DNA of 20,578 bases from Bacillota bacterium (GCA_023415795.1 JAEZJG010000012.1:1-20578), one strand, 5' to 3'. Shown: positions 6,985 through 14,472, counted from the first letter of the stretch. Made by a program: numbers and translations. The notes: generated from the sequence alone by a model not told the origin.

Positions 6985-8388
6985 ATGGATGACTATAGAA
7001 TCGTCAACAAGGGCGAGCTGATACGCATCACGGGGCCGGTGCTGGACGTGAAGTTTCACGACGGCTATCTGCCTGCCATATACAATGCGCTGGTGATAAA
7101 GCTGGGCGACCGCGAGGTGTGGCTGGAGGTAGCCATGCACATCGGGGACGACACGGTGCGCTGCATCGCGATGCACGCCACGGAAGGTCTGTACTGCGGA
7201 CTGGCGGTGATCAACACGGGCGACCGCATCAACGTGCCGGTGGGGCAGCAGACGCTGGGGCGCGTGCTCAACGTCATCGGTCAGCCGATAGACGGCAAGG
7301 GACCCATCAACGCGGATGTGCGGCTGCCGATTCACCGCAAGCCACCCAAGTTTGCCGACCAGAACCCGGCGACCGAGCTGTTTGAGACGGGCATCAAGGT
7401 GATCGACCTGCTGGCGCCGTACGCCAAGGGCGGCAAGATCGGTCTGTTCGGCGGCGCGGGCGTGGGCAAGACGGTGCTCATCATGGAGCTGATCCGCAAC
7501 ATCGCGACGGAGCACGGCGGTTATTCCGTGTTCTGCGGCGTGGGTGAGAGAAGCCGCGAGGGCAACGAGCTGATTGAGGAGATGAGCGAGTCGGGCGTTA
7601 TCGAGAAGACGTGTCTCGCCTTCGGACAGATGAACGAACCGCCGGGCTCGCGTATGCGCGTGGCCTTCACCGGTCTGACGCTGGCGGAGCATTTGCGCGA
7701 TGAGGCCAATCAGGACGTGCTGCTGTTCATCGACAACATATACCGCTTTATACAGGCAGGCTCCGAGGTATCGGCGCTGCTGGGACGCATACCGTCGGCG
7801 GTGGGTTATCAGCCCACGCTGGCAAACGAGCTGGGCGTGCTGCAGGAGCGCATTACGTCCACCAAGAGCGGCTCCATCACGTCGGTGCAGGCCATATACG
7901 TGCCCGCGGACGACCTGACAGACCCCGCTCCCGCAACCACGTTTACGCATCTTGACGCCACCACGGTGCTGTCGCGCCAGATTGCCGAGCTGGGCATATA
8001 CCCGGCGATCAACCCGCTGGAGTCTTCGTCGCGCATACTTGATCCGCGCGTGATCGGCGAGACGCATTACACCATCGCCCGCCGTGTGCAGGAGGTGCTG
8101 CAGCGCTACAAGGAGCTGCAGGACATCATCGCCATGCTGGGCTTGGAAGACCTGTCGGATACGGACAAAACCATCGTGTACCGCGCAAGAAAGATACAGC
8201 GCTTCCTCTCGCAGCCCATGTCGGTGGCGGAGGTGTTCACGGGCATCCCCGGCAAATATGTGCCGCTGGAGCGCACCATCGAAAGCTTCCGCTGCATCGT
8301 GGACGGCGAGGTGGACGATATTCCCGAGGGCGCGTTCTTCATGTCGGGCGATATCGACGACGTGAAGGCAAAGTACAAGAAATCCTGA
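6985..8388 (+). CDS. atpD: F1Fo ATP synthase subunit beta
   Basis: A 467-residue catalytic subunit. Walker A is GGAGVGKT (156-163). The catalytic glutamate is E188 in CGVGERSREGNE. Conserved FGQMNEPPGSRMRV, LLFIDNIYRF and ALLGRIPSAVGYQPTLA follow. The gamma-contacting lever loop, DELSEED in most bacteria, reads EDLSDTD here (388-394) and keeps its acidity with altered order. Shine-Dalgarno GGAG is near 6974. The 16-nt gap after gamma keeps it in the operon. No truncation or missing catalytic residue was seen. Confidence 0.96.
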   Translation: MDDYRIVNKGELIRITGPVLDVKFHDGYLPAIYNALVIKLGDREVWLEVAMHIGDDTVRCIAMHATEGLYCGLAVINTGDRINVPVGQQTLGRVLNVIGQPIDGKGPINADVRLPIHRKPPKFADQNPATELFETGIKVIDLLAPYAKGGKIGLFGGAGVGKTVLIMELIRNIATEHGGYSVFCGVGERSREGNELIEEMSESGVIEKTCLAFGQMNEPPGSRMRVAFTGLTLAEHLRDEANQDVLLFIDNIYRFIQAGSEVSALLGRIPSAVGYQPTLANELGVLQERITSTKSGSITSVQAIYVPADDLTDPAPATTFTHLDATTVLSRQIAELGIYPAINPLESSSRILDPRVIGETHYTIARRVQEVLQRYKELQDIIAMLGLEDLSDTDKTIVYRARKIQRFLSQPMSVAEVFTGIPGKYVPLERTIESFRCIVDGEVDDIPEGAFFMSGDIDDVKAKYKKS

Positions 8389-8406
8389 CGGGAGGGGGCT
8401 TTAGCC

Positions 8407-8823
8407 ATGCCGGCAAAGTATACATTAGAGATCATCACCCCTGAGCGTACAGTGTTCAGCGGCGAGGTGGAGAGCGTGATTCTGCCCACGCCGGACGGAT
8501 TTCTCAGCATTCAGAAGATGCACGAGCCTATGGTGTGCGCGCTGTCCATCGGCGTGATGCGCATCAACATGGACGGCGACTGGAAGGAATGCACCACCTC
8601 TGAGGGCTTTGTGGAGGTGCGTCCGGACGAGACGATCATATTCTCTCAGGCGGTGGAATGGCCGGAGGAGATCGATATGATGCGCGCTCAGGAGGCGCGG
8701 GAACGTGCGGAAGAGCGGCTGCGTCAGCGGCAGAGCCATCAGGAGTACATGCAGAACCAGATTGCACTGGCTCGCGCGATGGTCCGTCTGCGCGTGGGGC
8801 GCAAAAAGCAGAACCTCGACTAA
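8407..8823 (+). CDS. atpC: F1Fo ATP synthase subunit epsilon
   Basis: A 138-residue subunit with an N-terminal beta-sandwich (about 1-85; TLEIITPERTVFSGEVESVI is the family's opening strand pair) and a C-terminal helical hairpin (about 90-138, rich in Arg/Glu) of the kind that can inhibit ATP hydrolysis. The usual GILPGHAP loop is altered to SIQKMHEP. GGAGGGGG at 8390-8397 precedes the ATG. It is the last gene of the operon and is followed after 9 nt by a clear terminator. Confidence 0.93.
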   Translation: MPAKYTLEIITPERTVFSGEVESVILPTPDGFLSIQKMHEPMVCALSIGVMRINMDGDWKECTTSEGFVEVRPDETIIFSQAVEWPEEIDMMRAQEARERAEERLRQRQSHQEYMQNQIALARAMVRLRVGRKKQNLD

Positions 8824-8832
8824 ACATAAAAC

Positions 8833-8862
8833 AGCGCTGCAATTCGGTTGCGGCGCTTTTTA
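8833..8862 (+). terminator. Rho-independent terminator ending the atp operon
   Basis: A 10-bp stem (AGCGCTGCAA at 8833-8842 with TTGCGGCGCT at 8848-8857, one G-T pair), a TTCGG loop and a T-run at 8857-8861. It separates the atp operon from the phosphatase gene. Confidence 0.85.
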
Positions 8863-8880
8863 CATTAAAGGAACGGCGCA

Positions 8881-9462
8881 ATGACGGAGCTGACGCTGGT
8901 GCGGCACGGGCGCACACAGGCGAATATAGACGGTATTTACTGCGGACGGCTGAACCCGCCGCTGACACAGGCGGGCGTGGAGGACGCACAGGCGGCGGCG
9001 CTGGCGCTGTCGGGTACGCAATTCAGCCGCGTGTATTGCAGCGATGCGCTGCGGGCACGGCAAACGGCGCAGCTGATTGCACCCGAAGCACAGGCGGCGG
9101 CACTGCCCGGACTGCGAGAGATGAACTTCGGCGCGTTTGAGGGGCTGTGTGCGGACGCGATACAGCAGCGTATGCCAACGGAGTGGCAGGCGTATATGGA
9201 CGATTACAAGGGGTTTACCTTCCCCGGCGGGGAAAATGTGCGCGACTACTTGACAAATGCCGCGCAATGCATTAATGCTATTATCAGGGAAACGGGCGAG
9301 GGGCATGCGCTTATCGTCTCCCACAAGGGCTTTATACTATCCGTATTATCACATCTTCTTCATGGCGACAGCGAGCACCTTTTCTGCTACGATATCAAGC
9401 CCGCGGGCATTGCGCGGCTGAGCGTGGGGCAGGGCTGTGCGGTGCTCCGGCAGCTCATATAA
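8881..9462 (+). CDS. Histidine phosphatase family protein (phosphoglycerate mutase-like)
   Basis: A 193-residue cytosolic enzyme. The phosphate-binding RHG triad is at residues 8-10 in LVRHGRTQAN. Supporting residues are SDALRARQTA (54-63), E80 in LREMNFGAFEG and the second histidine H148 in VSHKG. This is the broad acid/alkaline phosphatase, CobC and mutase-like clan. Members act on sugar phosphates, cobalamin precursors or other small phosphates, and the sequence does not resolve which. AAAGGAAC lies just before the ATG. It probably has its own promoter or uses read-through of the atp terminator. Confidence 0.87.
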   Translation: MTELTLVRHGRTQANIDGIYCGRLNPPLTQAGVEDAQAAALALSGTQFSRVYCSDALRARQTAQLIAPEAQAAALPGLREMNFGAFEGLCADAIQQRMPTEWQAYMDDYKGFTFPGGENVRDYLTNAAQCINAIIRETGEGHALIVSHKGFILSVLSHLLHGDSEHLFCYDIKPAGIARLSVGQGCAVLRQLI

Positions 9463-9488
9463 CGTATGCATGTATAAAAACGCTGACT

Positions 9489-9532
9489 CCGGTCGATAAT
9501 GTACGCATCAAGGTACAATATTATCGAACCGG
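9489..9532. promoter_or_regulatory. Dyad operator upstream of the TetR-type regulator
   Basis: CCGGTCGATAAT (9489-9500) and ATTATCGAACCGG (9520-9532) are inverted copies differing by one inserted base. Inner GTAC tetramers lie at 9501-9504 and 9513-9516. The right arm ends 10 nt before the TetR start codon, and GGGAGGA next to it is the Shine-Dalgarno site. Position and symmetry suggest autorepression by the downstream regulator. Confidence 0.65.
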
Positions 9533-9542
9533 GAGGACACAT

Positions 9543-10130
9543 ATGTCAGGCGACAGAGCGACAAGGATGCTGATTCTGAGCAGTGCGCGCACGCTGTTTT
9601 CCGAAAAGGGGTATGACCAGACCCCGGTGGAGGAAATCTGCGCGCTGGCTGGTATCGCGAAGGGAACTTTTTTCTACTATTTCGAGAGCAAGCAGGCCAT
9701 CGTGCGCTATATTTTGGTGATGCAGATGGACGAATACCGCGAGCAGCTTTTGCAGCAGATGGATTCGCTGCAGGACGCGATATCCCGCGCGGAGTATTTT
9801 ATCGCCGCGCTGATGGAACAGGCGGAGACCGCGCCCGAAACGGATTCGTATTTCAAGCACGCACCGGCGGACTGGTATGAAACGGTGGTGCGCGAGGAGC
9901 GGGCGCGTACGCTGCTGCCGCTGCTGGAGGACGTGGTGCTGGAGGGTGTACAGAGCGGGTATTTCCACATCAAGTACCCGCAGGTGTGCGCGTCGATCGT
10001 GTTCTATGGCATCGATTCGCTGCTGAAGAGCGCGCCGATGGAGGGACAGTGCCTGCACAAGGGCATTCGTGAAATGGCGGCTAGAACGCTGGGGCTCAAG
10101 GAGACGCTGCTGGCGATATCAGGCTACTAA
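9543..10130 (+). CDS. TetR/AcrR-family transcriptional regulator
   Basis: A 195-residue protein. The N-terminal helix-turn-helix domain is typical: ILSSARTLFSEKGYDQTPVE, then EICALAGIAKGTFFYYFESK (about residues 11-50). The C-terminal helical ligand domain (about 60-195) is not diagnostic. The gene is 17 nt upstream of a flavodoxin gene and is preceded by a dyad operator, so it most likely represses itself and that flavodoxin. The inducer is unknown. Confidence 0.9.
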   Translation: MSGDRATRMLILSSARTLFSEKGYDQTPVEEICALAGIAKGTFFYYFESKQAIVRYILVMQMDEYREQLLQQMDSLQDAISRAEYFIAALMEQAETAPETDSYFKHAPADWYETVVREERARTLLPLLEDVVLEGVQSGYFHIKYPQVCASIVFYGIDSLLKSAPMEGQCLHKGIREMAARTLGLKETLLAISGY

Positions 10131-10147
10131 TTAAGAGGAGATAATGT

Positions 10148-10648
10148 ATGAAAACAGCGGTTGTTTTTTACACGCGGGACGGCAGCACGCGCATGGTGGC
10201 AGAGCTGCTGGCTAAGAAGCTGGATGCGGACATGTTTGAGCTGAAGGAGAAAAAGGAGCGCAGCAAGTCTCCCGCGGCGTTTATAGCAGCGGGCTTTGGC
10301 GCATCGGTCGGGCTGCGCAGCCGCTTGGCGGACGATTTCGCGCAGCAGCTGCAGGCGTATGACACCATCTGCGTGGGTTCACCCGTGTGGGCGGGAAAAA
10401 CGGTGCCTGCTGTTAACGCGTTTCTGCATGGAATGGAAGCGGCCGGAAAAACAATCATGCTGTATACGGTGCAGGCCGATCCGAAGCCTCAGGCCAAGCC
10501 GCCCGTGTGTCTTGAAGCGCACAAGCAGGCATTGGAGAAGAGAGGCGCGAAGGTAACGCAGCTGCTGCGCGTGCACGGGGCAGCGCCCGGCAAGGCGGCA
10601 GAAGCGGCGAGCTTGCAAAGCCAGCTGGACGCTCAGTTCGTTGGATAA
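10148..10648 (+). CDS. Flavodoxin-family protein
   Basis: A 166-residue cytosolic protein. The FMN phosphate-binding loop is visible as FYTRDGSTRMVAELLAKKL (7-25). A second flavin-contacting loop is VGSPVWAGKTVPAVNAFL (76-93). Size and order match flavodoxin-like FMN proteins, which carry electrons or act as NAD(P)H:quinone-type reductases. A strong AGAGGAG lies just before the start. It is probably co-transcribed with the TetR gene and controlled by it, which suggests an inducible redox or stress response. Confidence 0.85.
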   Translation: MKTAVVFYTRDGSTRMVAELLAKKLDADMFELKEKKERSKSPAAFIAAGFGASVGLRSRLADDFAQQLQAYDTICVGSPVWAGKTVPAVNAFLHGMEAAGKTIMLYTVQADPKPQAKPPVCLEAHKQALEKRGAKVTQLLRVHGAAPGKAAEAASLQSQLDAQFVG

Positions 10649-10654
10649 AATAAA

Positions 10655-10736
10655 CACCATGCAAATGTTACGAATATATTACGCAATCATTGACATTTTG
10701 CAAAGAATACGGTATGATGCGAGTAACATTATGGTG
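10655..10736. repeat. 14-bp inverted repeat bracketing a promoter
   Basis: The left arm is CACCAT (10655-10660), then gca, then AATGTTAC (10664-10671). The right arm is GTAACATTATGGTG (10723-10736). The 14 bases match perfectly as an inverted repeat, apart from the three-base insertion in the left arm. The arms enclose the promoter at 10690-10718, and the right arm lies at its expected transcription start, which suggests a regulator binding two separated half-sites. Confidence 0.6.
10690..10718 (+). promoter_or_regulatory. Near-consensus sigma-A promoter for the cell-wall hydrolase gene
   Basis: A perfect -35 TTGACA (10690-10695), a 17-bp spacer and -10 TATGAT (10713-10718). Start is expected near 10725. 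The ATG at 10763 follows with AAGGAG at about 10749-10754. Confidence 0.85.
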
Positions 10737-10762
10737 TCCGAATCTGTAAGGAGAAAAGCCGC

Positions 10763-12286
10763 ATGGCAAAAAATTCAGGCATTCGTGCTCTGAAAAACTT
10801 AAAAATTAAAGCTGCCAAAGTTGGTTCGCCTGAAACGCAGCGTACGTCTGTGCCCAAAAAGGCGAAGAAGGCGGCGGCAGAATTGCCGGAGCCGGACAGC
10901 GAAGCGTATCGCCAAGCTTTCGGCGCGGATGATTTTCTTGAAGAAACACCGGTGCTGACTGCGAAGAAGAGCCGTTTCGAAAAGCCGGATTCGCGCAACG
11001 ATTTTGTGGACGAGCCTTTGCCGTCCACACGTTCCGCACGCAACAAAAATAGAAAACAAAGTATATTCAGCAGCGCGATGGGTGCGGTGCTGTCGTTGTT
11101 CGACAAGCCCTCAGGCCGCGGCAGCAAGCAGGCAGCCTTGGCGTTTGCTTCCAACAACAAGAGGCTGGGAAAAAAGGGACGCCGCAACAGGCTGATATTT
11201 ATGTACGCAGGCACCGCTTTTGTGGTGGTGGCGGTACTGCTGGTGCTGGTGCTGGTACCCGGCGGCGCAGCCGCACCGGCCGAGGCGGATGTGACGGGCG
11301 GCAACAGGGTGGCGGCAAACGTGTCGCGTGTGCCCGTTGTATCGCCAAGCCCTACGGTGAGCGCAGCAGCGCCCACGGGCAGCAGCCCGACACCGGTGCA
11401 ACCGGGCATCGGGGTGCAGGCAGTGGGCAGCCCGGAACCTTTGCAGTCGGAAACGGCCTCGCCGGAGCCTACTGAAACACCAGAACCGACGCAATCGCCG
11501 GAGCCGATTAAGACCACAGCGCCCGATCCCACACAGACGCCCATCGACATGGACGAGCTGCTCGATTACTTCGTTGTGGATGCGAAAGCGTATTACAACG
11601 ACATGGGATACTCCAGCAATCATTACGATTATTCGGACAGCGAGCTGTATATGCTGGCGCAGATCATCGATATCGAGGCGCGCGGCGAGAGCTTTGAAGG
11701 AAAGGTTGCCGTTGGTAACGTGGTGATGAACCGTGTGCTGTGCCGCACTTTTCCGGGAAATAACATAAAGGATGTTATCACGCGCCCCGGTCAGTTTGCG
11801 TACGCGGGCCGTGAAGACAGAAAGCCGTCCTCTTCGTCCAAAAGAGCCGCGCGTGCGGTGCTGGACGATCAGCGTTGGGTGATCCCTCAGGATGTGTACT
11901 ATTTCCGTTCCGGCGCACCTGCCAACGAGAACTGGGGCAGCCACAAGTTTTATACAAAGATCGGCGGACATTGCTTCTATCGCCACAGCTACAGCGGACG
12001 CCATCGGGGCGGAGATGCACCGCCCGCACTGTTTGAACGCACATATAAATATGCCCAGTATGGCTGCAAGCCTGAAAAGCGCGTTTACCGCATACAGTAT
12101 ATGCTCAACAAGCTGGGCTATGATGTGTATGCCGACAGCTACTTTGGCGAAAGCACCAAGGTAGAGCTGATGAAGTTTCAGGAGAAACATGGGCTGGATG
12201 CCGACGGCGTTGCGGGGCGTTCCACCGTCAAGGCGCTGATAAAGGAATTCGGCACAGAGAATTATTACAAGAGGTTTGTCAAATAG
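10763..12286 (+). CDS. Membrane-anchored SleB/CwlJ-family cell-wall hydrolase with C-terminal peptidoglycan-binding domain
   Basis: A 507-residue protein. Residues 1-143 are basic, low in hydrophobics and probably cytosolic and disordered. Residues 145-166 form one membrane helix. Residues about 170-262 are a Ser/Pro/Thr/Glu-rich linker (SPEPTETPEPTQSPEP) that would span the outer wall. Residues about 294-410 are the Hydrolase_2 domain, with IDIEARGESFEGKVAVGNVV and QFAYAGR. Residues about 440-494 are a peptidoglycan-binding repeat (RIQYMLNKLGYDVYADSYFG, then FQEKHGLDADGVAGRSTVKAL). SleB-type enzymes degrade spore cortex, and non-spore relatives remodel vegetative wall. The long cytosolic tail argues for a role beyond germination. 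Confidence 0.85.
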   Translation: MAKNSGIRALKNLKIKAAKVGSPETQRTSVPKKAKKAAAELPEPDSEAYRQAFGADDFLEETPVLTAKKSRFEKPDSRNDFVDEPLPSTRSARNKNRKQSIFSSAMGAVLSLFDKPSGRGSKQAALAFASNNKRLGKKGRRNRLIFMYAGTAFVVVAVLLVLVLVPGGAAAPAEADVTGGNRVAANVSRVPVVSPSPTVSAAAPTGSSPTPVQPGIGVQAVGSPEPLQSETASPEPTETPEPTQSPEPIKTTAPDPTQTPIDMDELLDYFVVDAKAYYNDMGYSSNHYDYSDSELYMLAQIIDIEARGESFEGKVAVGNVVMNRVLCRTFPGNNIKDVITRPGQFAYAGREDRKPSSSSKRAARAVLDDQRWVIPQDVYYFRSGAPANENWGSHKFYTKIGGHCFYRHSYSGRHRGGDAPPALFERTYKYAQYGCKPEKRVYRIQYMLNKLGYDVYADSYFGESTKVELMKFQEKHGLDADGVAGRSTVKALIKEFGTENYYKRFVK

Positions 12287-12303
12287 TAGCCGAGAATAAA
12301 ACG

Positions 12304-12326
12304 AAAGCCGCTGTAGAGGCGGTTTT
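12304..12326 (+). terminator. Probable terminator after the hydrolase gene
   Basis: AAAGCCGC (12304-12311) pairs with GCGGTTTT (12319-12326), with one G-T pair and a 7-nt loop. The T-rich side of the stem supplies the tract. The stop codon is about 20 nt upstream. Confidence 0.55.
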
Positions 12327-12347
12327 AGTTTGTAAAAAAGTCCTTTA

Positions 12348-12540
12348 TATGATTTAGTGGGCAAGACGGGCTATGCTTCACCCCAAAAAGCCTTGCTTTT
12401 CGGGGACCCCGTGCCCGCGCAGCCCACACATTGTGGTTTTATATAGTTTTGAGGTACGAGGAACTATATAAAACCAGAAAAATGGCGGAAAACCGTAGGT
12501 TTTTCGACAAGCAAGGCCGCTTAAAAAGGCGGCTTTTCAT
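12348..12540 (+). ncRNA. Candidate structured RNA or leader with four hairpins
   Basis: A -10-like TATGAT (12348-12353) precedes a compact fold. GTGGGC (12357-12362) pairs with GCCCAC (12422-12427). Inside it ACGGG (12366-12370) pairs with CCCGT (12408-12412). Inside that CCCCAAAAAGC (12381-12391) pairs with GCTTTTCGGGG (12395-12405), with one mismatch. A perfect 14-bp hairpin follows (12435-12448 with 12462-12475), then a small one (12488-12494 with 12498-12504). A terminator-like stem closes it (12513-12520 with 12529-12536). I do not recognise an SRP, 6S, RNase P, tmRNA or known riboswitch core. It may be a stand-alone RNA or an attenuating leader of the ACT gene. Confidence 0.45.
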
Positions 12541-12546
12541 TTTGCC
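12513..12546 (+). terminator. Terminator-like hairpin between the structured RNA and the ACT gene
   Basis: AAGGCCGC (12513-12520) pairs with GCGGCTTT (12529-12536) around an 8-nt loop, followed by Tcatttt. It lies only 20 nt before the ACT gene start, so it either ends the upstream RNA or works as an attenuator. Confidence 0.55.
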
Positions 12547-12566
12547 GTATGAGGAGGAAGAAGGAC

Positions 12567-12932
12567 ATGAAGCTGGAGCTGCTCAGCAAGGAATACGCCG
12601 TGTGCCGTTTGGAAACGGCGGTGCTGCCAGACGGTGAGTTTGTGTCGCTCACGATAAGCAATGGGGAGATATCGCTGGTGTGTGAGTCGGAGAAAGCGCC
12701 GGCGGGGTGCATCGCTGAGACGGGCTGGCGCGCGCTACGGGTTTGCGGCGTGCTGGATTTTGCGCTCATCGGCATACTCGCCAAGCTGACGGCGGCATTG
12801 GCGGAAGCGAAAGTATCGGTTTTTGCGGTGTCCACCTACGACACGGACTACCTGCTGGTGAAGGCAGAACGCTTGGCGGATGCTGTGCAGGCGCTGCGAT
12901 TGGCAGGCTGTGAGATAGCGGAAGGGGTTTAG
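12567..12932 (+). CDS. ACT-domain protein (CASTOR/ACT_7-like)
   Basis: A 121-residue protein. The C-terminal half carries the typical pattern ALRVCGVLDFALIGILAKLT, then ALAEAKVSVFAVSTYDTDYL (about residues 56-96), seen in small paired ACT-domain proteins that bind amino acids. I start it at the ATG at 12567, which follows GGAGGAAGAAGGA (12553-12565). An in-frame ATG at 12549 would place the Shine-Dalgarno inside the coding sequence. The stacked hairpins upstream suggest leader-based control, but that is inference. The repeat cluster begins directly after the stop. Confidence 0.82.
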   Translation: MKLELLSKEYAVCRLETAVLPDGEFVSLTISNGEISLVCESEKAPAGCIAETGWRALRVCGVLDFALIGILAKLTAALAEAKVSVFAVSTYDTDYLLVKAERLADAVQALRLAGCEIAEGV

Positions 12933-12935
12933 TGC

Positions 12936-13765
12936 TGCGAGCGGTGAAGCGCTTCCTTCGCTGCGCTGTCAGTGCAGAGCGAAGCGAAGCATCCCATGGG
13001 GCGTGATCGCGGTGGGGCGAAGTGTTTGTGCAACCTACAGGCATAACCTTGCACGGGGGATTCCTCACTGTGTTCGGAATGACATCAGTTTTGGTTATAG
13101 TGTCCTCACTGCGTTCGGAATGACAACCGGTTTGTTGATGGTGTACTCGCTGCGTTCGGATGACGGGGTGGGGGTGAGTGTGACGGCGAAGCACTCCCTT
13201 CGTCACGCTGTCATGCGGAGCGAAGCGAAGCATCCCATGGGGCGTGATCGCGGTGGGGCGAAGTGTTTGTCTGGCATAAATTTTGAACGGGGGATTCCTC
13301 ACTGCGTTCGGAATGACAACCGGTTTGTTGATGGTGTACTCGCTGCGTTCGGAATGACAACAGGTTTGTTGATGGTGCCCTCACTGCGTTCGGAATGACG
13401 GGGTGAGGGTGATGCGACGGCGAAGCACTTCCTCCGTCGCGCTGTCATGCAGAGCGAAGCGAAGTCCCATGGGGCGTGATCGCGGTGGGCGGGAACGGTG
13501 TACAGTGTATCCTATGGGCATGAGCTGGCACAGGGGATTCCTCACTGCGTTCGGAATGACAACAGTTTTGGTTATAGTGTCCTCACTGCGGTTTGGAATG
13601 ACAACAGTTTTGTTGATGGTGTCCTCATTGCCTTCGGAATGACGGAAGTTTTGTTTATGTGCCCTCATTGCGTTCGGAATGACGGGTTTGCCGGGTTGGT
13701 GCGACGGCGAAGCCCTTGGGCGGCGGCGTGCTGTCATGCAGGCGAAGCGAAGCATCCCCTTCTGA
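12936..13765. repeat. Interspersed repeat cluster 2
   Basis: About 830 bp of non-genic repeats. Partner-module copies begin near 12967, 13210 and 13442, with a degraded one near 13731. Each is followed about 60 nt later by an inverted-module copy, the first at 13056-13084. Between units the ggaatgac module is repeated directly about every 41-46 bp, for example ending at 13560, 13602, 13643 and 13683. Several copies have small deletions, such as the missing bases at 13161 and 13465. No gene is supported inside. Confidence 0.88.
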
Positions 13766-14117
13766 AGTGCGCTTGCAGGGGGTTCATCGGCAAGCCGAAA
13801 TGGCAGCAGGAGGGCGGGAACGGGCGTAATACGGAGCAATCGTTAAATATTTATCAATATCGTTATTTTATTGTCAATATTGTTAATAAAATAACTTATT
13901 CGTTATTATTTGCACAATGCAGGAGATCAAAAATGTGTGGCGAATAAGATTATTAAGATCCAAGAATGCAACCAAAGATGAATGATTGGGCATATAATGC
14001 AAAGAAGAGAAGTTACGAGAAGTATGCTGCTTATATTTGCCTGTCCCATCAAATTGGATGCTTGCACTGAGTGAGTGAATGAGCCCTCGGGCTTAATACG
14101 TTAAGGAGGTTACGGTG
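13766..14117. other. AT-rich intergenic island before the 14118 gene
   Basis: The composition drops sharply to AT-rich from about 13838. It contains a perfect 11-bp inverted repeat (GTTATTTTATT 13862-13872, AATAAAATAAC 13885-13895). A 34-codon open frame (13966-14070) has no convincing ribosome-binding site. A small hairpin (TGAGCC/GGCTTA, 14080-14095) lies 20 nt before the next gene. The promoter of the 14118 gene is probably here, but I cannot place it securely. Confidence 0.5.
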
Positions 14118-14348
14118 ATGTTGGACATAGTGAGAAGAAATTTTCATGAGGCGGGGCTAACGTATAACTACGAGCTGGAGGACGGGACGAGGCTCCATTA
14201 CGACAATTGGAATGGCGAGGGCTTCGTGCATTGCGACGACGTATGCTGTATGCTGTATGTGCCCGTGGAAAACCCGTATCCACTCGACAATTACGGCGAG
14301 CCGGATTACTACGATGTGATCGGATTTGTCCGCAAGCATTTGAACTGA
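14118..14348 (+). CDS. Small acidic hypothetical protein
   Basis: A 76-residue soluble protein, rich in Asp, Glu, Tyr and Asn, with three cysteines in one short stretch (HCDDVCCMLYV). No family recognised. A near-perfect AAGGAGGT at 14103-14110 and a strong terminator right after the stop show that it is a real, independently transcribed gene. A GTG one codon upstream (14115) is too close to the Shine-Dalgarno, so the ATG at 14118 is preferred. The upstream region is AT-rich and repeat-flanked, so the gene may be an accessory acquisition. Confidence 0.75.
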   Translation: MLDIVRRNFHEAGLTYNYELEDGTRLHYDNWNGEGFVHCDDVCCMLYVPVENPYPLDNYGEPDYYDVIGFVRKHLN

Positions 14349-14356
14349 ACACGAGA

Positions 14357-14383
14357 GGAGGGCATTATGCCCTCCCTTTTTTT
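14357..14383 (+). terminator. Strong rho-independent terminator after the 14118 gene
   Basis: A perfect 8-bp stem GGAGGGCA/TGCCCTCC (14357-14364 with 14368-14375), loop TTA, followed by seven T (14377-14383). Confidence 0.92.
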
Positions 14384-14472
14384 GATGATGGCCGGAAGGC
14401 GGAGGAAGAACCGCTGCTTTTGCCGCGCAAAGGGATGGGTGCTTCGGCAATACTGAAAGAATGGTATTACTG

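Noticed and set aside
12348..12540. SRP RNA, 6S RNA, tmRNA or RNase P RNA
   Set aside because: None of the characteristic core sequences (for example the SRP GGAA-tetraloop region or the RNase P conserved core) is visible, and the ends do not pair as in 6S RNA.
12431..12637. A 68-codon frame across the hairpins before the ACT gene
   Set aside because: It starts on TTG without a ribosome-binding site, passes through hairpin stems and overlaps the well-supported ACT gene in another frame.
12936..13765. CRISPR array or protein genes in the repeat cluster
   Set aside because: Repeats are inverted pairs and minisatellites with repeated, not unique, spacers, and no cas genes are present. The open frames are artefacts of repeat sequence without ribosome-binding sites.
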